This document shows positions 59,230-64,000 of a stretch of 64,000 bases of DNA, piece by piece (position 1 is the first letter of the stretch; each line of letters starts with the position of its first letter). Source of the DNA: Clostridium folliculivorans (GTDB lineage Bacteria; Bacillota; Clostridia; Clostridiales; Clostridiaceae); assembly GCF_024341905.1 (NCBI RefSeq), contig NZ_BQXY01000001.1, forward strand, positions 591,013-655,012, read 5' to 3'. The position numbers and the translations under genes are program-made. Under the pieces are notes generated by a model that was not told the origin of the DNA, ran no database searches, and was given only the letters and a program-made list of their open reading frames with translations.

Positions 59230-59769
59230 ATGCTTTCAGAAGATTATTCAAAAGTAATTGGATTAAGTGAGTTTAAAGCAGAACCTTTGATGATTTTAGA
59301 TAATAGATATAAAGTAAAGTATATAAACGATTCTTTCAAACAATATTTCAAGGTTGATGAGGGAAAGGCAATAGGTGAACATTTATTTAATATAATAAAA
59401 AATGTAGATTTCTATAATTTTATTTTTGATTCAGTAAAATATAATTTGGACAGAATTTATCAAATAAGTGTTATATTTAATAAAAGACTATATTACTTTA
59501 ACGTATCAGTAAAATCAATAGTGGATGATAAATCTTTTATAATGGTGCTATTTACCAGATTAAATGAAACTGAGATAATTAATATTATAAATAAAGAAAC
59601 GGTTAAATGTATTTATGAAGATTTAATTGAACCAGTAGCATCCCTAACATTAGCAGCGGATATACTTAATAATATGTTAGAAGGATTAACGGATAAACAA
59701 ATTCAAGCAACTAATGTAATATGGGAAGAAGTTGAGAAGATAAATTGTATCATTAAAGGTTACGTTTGA
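59230..59769 (+). CDS. PAS protein with degenerate kinase dimerisation domain
   Basis: A 179-residue cytoplasmic protein: a PAS domain (about 15-112: PLMILDNRYKVKYINDSFKQ) followed by a helical segment aligning with the HisKA dimerisation domain of the kinase encoded next. Where that kinase has SHELKTPLTS, this protein has YEDLIEPVAS, so the phosphorylatable His is E130; there is no ATPase domain. It looks like a duplicated and truncated kinase part that could form mixed dimers with the neighbour and tune it (inference). AGAGGTGAT precedes ATG 59230, and its stop overlaps the downstream frame. An extra gene (kdpX) at this place is known in a C. acetobutylicum kdp operon; equivalence is not shown. 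Confidence 0.75.
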   Translation: MLSEDYSKVIGLSEFKAEPLMILDNRYKVKYINDSFKQYFKVDEGKAIGEHLFNIIKNVDFYNFIFDSVKYNLDRIYQISVIFNKRLYYFNVSVKSIVDDKSFIMVLFTRLNETEIINIINKETVKCIYEDLIEPVASLTLAADILNNMLEGLTDKQIQATNVIWEEVEKINCIIKGYV

Positions 59770-59789
59770 TTTTAGTTGAGGTGAAGGAT

Positions 59790-61616
59790 TTGAAAACTAT
59801 TAAAGGTAAATTGACGGTAGTGTATATTGCTTTAATAATGATTATATTAGTTGTCGGAGCGGTTTCAGTTTTAAATGTATATACTCTTGGTAAATCAATA
59901 GATGGATTGATTACAGATAATTATAAAAGTATAGATGCAGTAGATAAGATGAGAAGAGCTATTGATGCACAAGACAGGGGAATACTAAAATATCTTCAAG
60001 GTGAAAAAGAAGAGGCAGTAGAACTGTTTTATCAAAACAATGATCAATTTAATACGTGGTATTATTTTGAAAAATACAACATTACTGAAAATGGCGAAGA
60101 AGATATGGTTAAAAAAGTGAATACAAAATATGTTCAATTTAATAAAATGTTGTCTGAGCTTCAGGAAAAAGATAATGTGTCAGCTAATGATTTTTATAAA
60201 AAAGATATAACTCCTACACTTAATGAATTAAAAACAGATTTAGATGCATTGTCGGAATTAAATGAAAAAGCTATGTTTGATAAAAAACAACTTACAAGTA
60301 GCAGCGCTGAACATTCTATTTATATAATTTTTATAGTTTCTATAAGTGCAGCGGCAGTTGGACTTTTCTTATCTGTAATCTTTACTAATAAATTTATTAG
60401 ACCTATATATCTTTTAATAAATGCAGTTAAGTCGGTTAAAGAAGGAGAAGTAAATAAGCAGGCGGCTATTGTGTATGATGATGAGATAGGTCTTTTAGCT
60501 AGAGAATTTAATAATATGACCTATCGATTATATGAATTTGAAAAAAGTACTAAAGGAACACTTTTAGCAGAAAAAAATAGATCTACAAGCATCATAAAAA
60601 GCATATCTGACCCATTGATGGTTCTTGATTCTAGCTTTAAGATTAAATTTGTAAATGATGCGTGTGAAAGTTTTTTTGGTATTGACGAAGAAAGTATTTT
60701 TAATAAACACTTTCTTCAAGTTGTTAAAAGAGTAGATTTATATGATTATGTATTTAAGGTAGTTAGTGAAGGCAATGAAGATGAGGGCGAAATAATTGAT
60801 ATAAAAAGAAATAATAAAACCTACTTTTTTAATGTTACTACTAGACCGATTAAAGATAAGGATCTAAAAATTGATGGTGTAATAGTATTGTTTAAAAATG
60901 TAACCGAATTAAAGCAACTAGAGATGTTAAAAACAGATTTTATTGGAACTGTTTCGCATGAATTAAAAACTCCACTTACATCTATAATGATGGGTGTAGG
61001 ACTGTTAAAAAACAATAAAGTAGGAAGTTTAAACGAAAAGCAATTAAGAATAATTGAGACCTTTCAGGAAGATGTAGAAAAACTTAATGAATTAGTTTCG
61101 AATCTCTTAAAAATATCTAAATTAGAAACTGATAGAGCGGTTTTTGATATAGAACCATGTAATATATTAGATGTAATCAATAAATCAGTAGAAGGATATA
61201 CAGAGCTACTACAAGAAAAACGATTGTCTGTTTATTATGAGTTATCAGAAAACTTGCCGAATGTAATGGCTGATCATGAGAAGGTAACTTGGGTTTTAAA
61301 TAATATAATTTCAAATGCTATAAGATATACTGAAAAAGGTTATATAACTATAGGAGCTTATAGTGATGAAAATAAAGTATATATTTACGTTAAAGATACA
61401 GGAAGAGGAATACCATTTAAGTATCTAGAAAAAATATTTGATAAATTTGTTAGAGTTGAAGGTGTTCAGATAATGCCTGAAAGTACTGGACTTGGTCTCT
61501 CTATCGCAAAAGAAATAGTCGAAGCTCATGGAGGAGAAATATGGTGTGAAAGTAACGTTAATGAAGGTAGCAAATTTACTTTTACTTTACCAATAGAGAG
61601 TAGGGTTAATCAATAG
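59790..61616 (+). CDS. Membrane sensor histidine kinase (HAMP-PAS-HisKA-HATPase)
   Basis: An approximately 608-residue sensor kinase: TM1 (about 8-28), an extracellular four-helix-type domain (29-175), TM2 (about 180-205), HAMP (206-258), PAS (about 275-370), HisKA with phospho-acceptor H390 in SHELKTPLTS, and an ATPase with N (NIISNAIRYTE), DTGRGIP and STGLGLSIAKEIVEAHGG boxes. All catalytic motifs are intact. TTG 59790 after GAGGTGAAGG is the best start; TTG 59766 overlaps the previous stop. It is unlike KdpD in its sensor part, yet it sits in the kdp cluster. Partner is probably the receiver protein at 61734. Confidence 0.88.
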   Translation: MKTIKGKLTVVYIALIMIILVVGAVSVLNVYTLGKSIDGLITDNYKSIDAVDKMRRAIDAQDRGILKYLQGEKEEAVELFYQNNDQFNTWYYFEKYNITENGEEDMVKKVNTKYVQFNKMLSELQEKDNVSANDFYKKDITPTLNELKTDLDALSELNEKAMFDKKQLTSSSAEHSIYIIFIVSISAAAVGLFLSVIFTNKFIRPIYLLINAVKSVKEGEVNKQAAIVYDDEIGLLAREFNNMTYRLYEFEKSTKGTLLAEKNRSTSIIKSISDPLMVLDSSFKIKFVNDACESFFGIDEESIFNKHFLQVVKRVDLYDYVFKVVSEGNEDEGEIIDIKRNNKTYFFNVTTRPIKDKDLKIDGVIVLFKNVTELKQLEMLKTDFIGTVSHELKTPLTSIMMGVGLLKNNKVGSLNEKQLRIIETFQEDVEKLNELVSNLLKISKLETDRAVFDIEPCNILDVINKSVEGYTELLQEKRLSVYYELSENLPNVMADHEKVTWVLNNIISNAIRYTEKGYITIGAYSDENKVYIYVKDTGRGIPFKYLEKIFDKFVRVEGVQIMPESTGLGLSIAKEIVEAHGGEIWCESNVNEGSKFTFTLPIESRVNQ

Positions 61617-61733
61617 AAGTTATACCAAATGATTACTTATGTAGTAATTCTCTCGGACATAATAAGCTGATTAATAATTCTATAAATATGCCAAATTAAA
61701 AGTGCTATTATCAGACATATGAAAGGAGTTTGT

Positions 61734-62345
61734 ATGAAAAAGGTATTAATTATAGACGACACCAAGAATATTAGATCAATGCTAACAACTTGCCTTGAGA
61801 TACGAGATTATGAGGTTATGGCAGCAGAAAACGGTATTGTAGCTCTAGAGATTCTAGATAAGCTTGGAAAAGAAATAGATTTGATTTTTTTAGATATTAG
61901 AATGCCAGGACTAAGTGGAACAGAAGTGTTGAAGATATTGAGAGAAAAAAATATAAATAGTGCAGTTATTATAATGACAGCTTTTGCAACAGTAAAAAAT
62001 GCTATAGATTGCACAAAGCTTGGAGCTTTTGCATATCTTCAAAAACCTTTCTCACCAGATAGAGTTAATGCAATTATAGATGAAGTTGAAAATACGTATA
62101 CTCCTAGTGAAGCAAAAGAGGAAAACTATAAAGAAAAAGCTTGTAATGATGAAACATATATAATTGAAGCAATGGAAAATATTGAATTAAACAAATACAA
62201 GGAAGCTTTTGAAGTCTTGAAAAAAGCTTTAGCTAGTAATCCTTATAATAAAGACGTTTATAAGCTGATTGGGAAGGTAAACGAATTAGAAGGAAACGAA
62301 GAAGAAGCAAACAGATTTTATGCAATTTCGGGATTGTTTTCGTGA
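61734..62345 (+). CDS. Response regulator receiver with TPR-like output, no DNA-binding domain
   Basis: A 203-residue protein. The receiver domain (about 1-120) has the acidic pair DD near residue 8-9, phospho-acceptor D54 in FLDIRMPG, the T in IIMTAF and K in YLQKPF. The C-terminal 65 residues (YIIEAMENIELNKYKEAFEV, ALASNPYNKDVYKLIGKV, EEEANRFYAISG) form about two TPR-like helical hairpins, not the OmpR-type winged helix of KdpE. It therefore probably acts by protein contact. AAAGGAG selects ATG 61734 over 61719. Next to the kinase and KdpD-like genes. Confidence 0.85.
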   Translation: MKKVLIIDDTKNIRSMLTTCLEIRDYEVMAAENGIVALEILDKLGKEIDLIFLDIRMPGLSGTEVLKILREKNINSAVIIMTAFATVKNAIDCTKLGAFAYLQKPFSPDRVNAIIDEVENTYTPSEAKEENYKEKACNDETYIIEAMENIELNKYKEAFEVLKKALASNPYNKDVYKLIGKVNELEGNEEEANRFYAISGLFS

Positions 62346-62400
62346 GCATGAATTTGCTCATGTATAAAAATTAAATTTTATATGAGGTAAAGAGGTAAAT

Positions 62401-63489
62401 ATGAGTAATGAAACTGAAAGGGGAAAGCTTAAGATATTTTTAGGCTATGCACCTGGAGTTGGTAAAACTTATACAATGCTTAGAGAAGCAAATGAGATGC
62501 ATGAAAATGGTGAGGATGTTGTTATCGGCTATCTAGAGACTCATGGAAGAGCTGAAACGGAACAGCAAATAGGCAATTTATTTATTGTGCCTAGAAAAGA
62601 AATAGAGTATAAAGGGAGAAGGCTTGAAGAACTTGATAAAGAAGCAGTATTAAAACTCTATCCTAAATTTGTTCTTATTGATGAATTGGCGCACACTAAT
62701 ATACCTGAATGTAAAAATACAAAAAGATACGAGGATGTAGTAGAGATATTAGAAGCGGGCATAAATGTAATATCTACATTAAACATTCAACATCTAGAGA
62801 GTATAAATGATGTTGTAGAGCGAATAACAGAAGTAAAAATTAGAGAAACAATTCCTGATAGTGTGTTAAGCTTGGCTGATGAGATAGTATTGGTTGACTT
62901 AACACCGGATGCGTTAATAAATAGGCTTTTAAGAGGCAAGATATATAAAAAAGACGTAATCACCAATGCATTAGAAAATTTTTTTAGAAAAGGAAATTTA
63001 ACAGCTCTAAGAGAGATTGCTTTAATGGAAATGTCACTAGGAGCAAGCAAATTAGTACAAAATGTGGATGATGATTTTAATGTTACTCAATTTAGAGAAA
63101 ATGAGTTCATTGTAGTTTGCGTTAGTTCAAATCCACTTGGGATAAATTTAATCAGAAGAGGATCAAGAATAGCTAAAACATATAAATGTAATTGGGTAGT
63201 AGTGGCTGTAGATTGTACTCATAGATTTGCTCCAACACCTTCAGAAAATGATAATAAGATTTTAGAAGGGCATAAAAAATTGGCATTATCTCTTGGGGGA
63301 GAATTTACAATGCTTAAAGGTAAAAGTATTTCTGGAGAACTTAGTAAATTTATAAAAACAAGTAATGCTACTCAAGTAATAATTGGAAAAAGCAGACGGA
63401 CTAAATTACAAACTTTAGTAAGAGGATCAACTATATCCAAACTTTTAAAATTTACTAGAAATGTAGAGTATCACATAATTCCTTATTAA
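62401..63489 (+). CDS. Kinase-less KdpD-like sensor (KdpD domain plus USP domain), copy 1
   Basis: A 362-residue soluble protein equal to the N-terminal half of KdpD: KdpD domain (about 8-215) with Walker A-type GYAPGVGKTYT (15-25), ETHGRAET and LIDELAHTN, then a universal-stress-protein domain (about 232-362) with VCVSSNPLGINLIRRGSRIA and VIIGKSRRTKLQTL. The four membrane helices and the kinase core of E. coli KdpD are absent and the protein ends at this natural boundary, so it is a family variant rather than a truncation. The USP domain of S. aureus KdpD binds c-di-AMP, so a K+/c-di-AMP sensing role is likely (inference). AAGAGGTAA precedes the ATG. Confidence 0.88.
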   Translation: MSNETERGKLKIFLGYAPGVGKTYTMLREANEMHENGEDVVIGYLETHGRAETEQQIGNLFIVPRKEIEYKGRRLEELDKEAVLKLYPKFVLIDELAHTNIPECKNTKRYEDVVEILEAGINVISTLNIQHLESINDVVERITEVKIRETIPDSVLSLADEIVLVDLTPDALINRLLRGKIYKKDVITNALENFFRKGNLTALREIALMEMSLGASKLVQNVDDDFNVTQFRENEFIVVCVSSNPLGINLIRRGSRIAKTYKCNWVVVAVDCTHRFAPTPSENDNKILEGHKKLALSLGGEFTMLKGKSISGELSKFIKTSNATQVIIGKSRRTKLQTLVRGSTISKLLKFTRNVEYHIIPY

Positions 63490-63552
63490 AGATGTATCAT
63501 TCCTATGTGAAATTAATAAATTAAACACATTTTATTTTAATGAGGTAGTATA

Positions 63553-64000
63553 ATGTCAAATAAATTCACAAGAACAAGTCCAGAGATGGCATTAAGAATA
63601 GCTTCTAAAGAAAAAAGAGGTAAGTTGAAGATTTTCTTAGGTTATGCACCTGGAGTTGGAAAAACTTATTCTATGCTCAATGAAGCTAAAAGAAGAATCA
63701 AATATGGGCAAAACGTGGTGATTGGTTATATAGAACCTCACTATAGAAAAGATACTGAAAAAAATAAGCAAGGTATAAAAGAAATCCCTTTAAAAGAGAT
63801 AGCTTATAAAGGAAAGATATTCTATGAGCCGGATATCGAAAAAATCATAGAATATATGCCAGAAACAGTTCTCATAGATGAATTAGCACATTCTAATGCT
63901 CCAACTAGTAAAAATTATAAAAGATATGAAGATGTATTAGAAATATTATCAAAAGGTATTAATGTACTAACTACCCTAAATATTCAGCATATAGAGACCT
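63553..64000 (+). CDS. Kinase-less or full KdpD-like protein, copy 2 (cut by window edge)
   Basis: ATG 63553, after TGAGGTAG, opens a frame running off the window (149 codons visible). After a 20-residue extension (MSNKFTRTSPEMALRIASKE) it repeats the KdpD domain: KIFLGYAPGVGKTYSML, VVIGYIEPHYRKDTE, LIDELAHSNAP and GINVLTTLNIQHIET. It is a paralogue of the protein just upstream, with the HGR of the ETHGRAET motif replaced (EPHYRKDT). Whether it carries a kinase core cannot be seen here. Confidence 0.88.
   Translation, partial: MSNKFTRTSPEMALRIASKEKRGKLKIFLGYAPGVGKTYSMLNEAKRRIKYGQNVVIGYIEPHYRKDTEKNKQGIKEIPLKEIAYKGKIFYEPDIEKIIEYMPETVLIDELAHSNAPTSKNYKRYEDVLEILSKGINVLTTLNIQHIET

Overview
The window is low-GC DNA with AT-rich intergenic spacers, strong GGAGG-type ribosome binding sites, canonical TTGACA/TATAAT promoters and many hairpin-plus-T-run terminators. 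Two-[4Fe-4S] ferredoxin, hybrid-cluster protein, Rrf2 regulator, BFD-like protein, an AraK-type kinase and split KdpD-like proteins all point to an anaerobic, saccharolytic Firmicute, most likely Clostridium sensu stricto. I see no rRNA, tRNA, CRISPR array, phage module or intact insertion sequence. Decayed gene fragments do occur (MMPL transporter, aldo/keto reductase, HxlR regulator).

Layout. 1-7.2 kb: a PAS protein end, a short-chain dehydrogenase, a TetR-RND efflux operon with two palindromic operators in and below its promoter, and an amino-acid permease. 7.3-11.1 kb: an AraK-like ribulokinase with two AraR-type boxes upstream, an MMPL pseudogene, and a ferredoxin/FMN-binding pair divergent from an Rrf2 regulator. 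11.4-16.2 kb: a two-helicase operon (MrfA/YprA-like plus UvrD-like). 16.4-17.9 kb: a DUF2935 protein and a flavin-reductase-like protein. 18.3-32.8 kb: a glycan-use region with an ArsR-type regulator carrying a long sensor domain, a membrane acyltransferase-like protein, a sugar ABC transporter (binding protein and two permeases, no ATPase) with a GH2 enzyme, a secreted low-complexity pair, an exported GH43 and a GH38 alpha-mannosidase. 32.9-37.8 kb: a redox/nitrosative stress cluster (MarR, tandem BFD [2Fe-2S] protein, two unrecognised Cys-rich proteins, nitroreductase, Hcp). 38.2-43.8 kb: a MarR-controlled heterodimeric ABC exporter whose second subunit has about 530 extra residues outside the membrane. 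44.1-53.6 kb: flavodoxin, AraC regulator divergent from a GH127 beta-L-arabinofuranosidase, a PhnA-like protein, a gluconate-dehydrogenase-type SDR, a diguanylate cyclase, a second AraC regulator and an FMN-binding protein. 54.3-64 kb: kdpFABC followed by an unusual sensory set: PAS protein with a degenerate dimerisation domain, sensor kinase, REC-TPR protein lacking a DNA-binding domain, and two tandem kinase-less KdpD proteins, the second cut by the window edge.

How the parts fit. GH2, GH43, GH38, GH127 and AraK with AraR boxes suggest use of arabinose- and mannose-containing plant or microbial glycans, with cre-like sites suggesting carbon catabolite control. The stress cluster is tied together by a repeated 20-bp palindrome that lies inside the promoter of the MarR gene, whose transcript looks leaderless. 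The least ordinary items are the repeat-bearing extracellular insertion of the ABC exporter, the rewired sensory genes behind kdpFABC, the extra coiled-coil insertion in the RND pump, and several families of short intergenic repeats.
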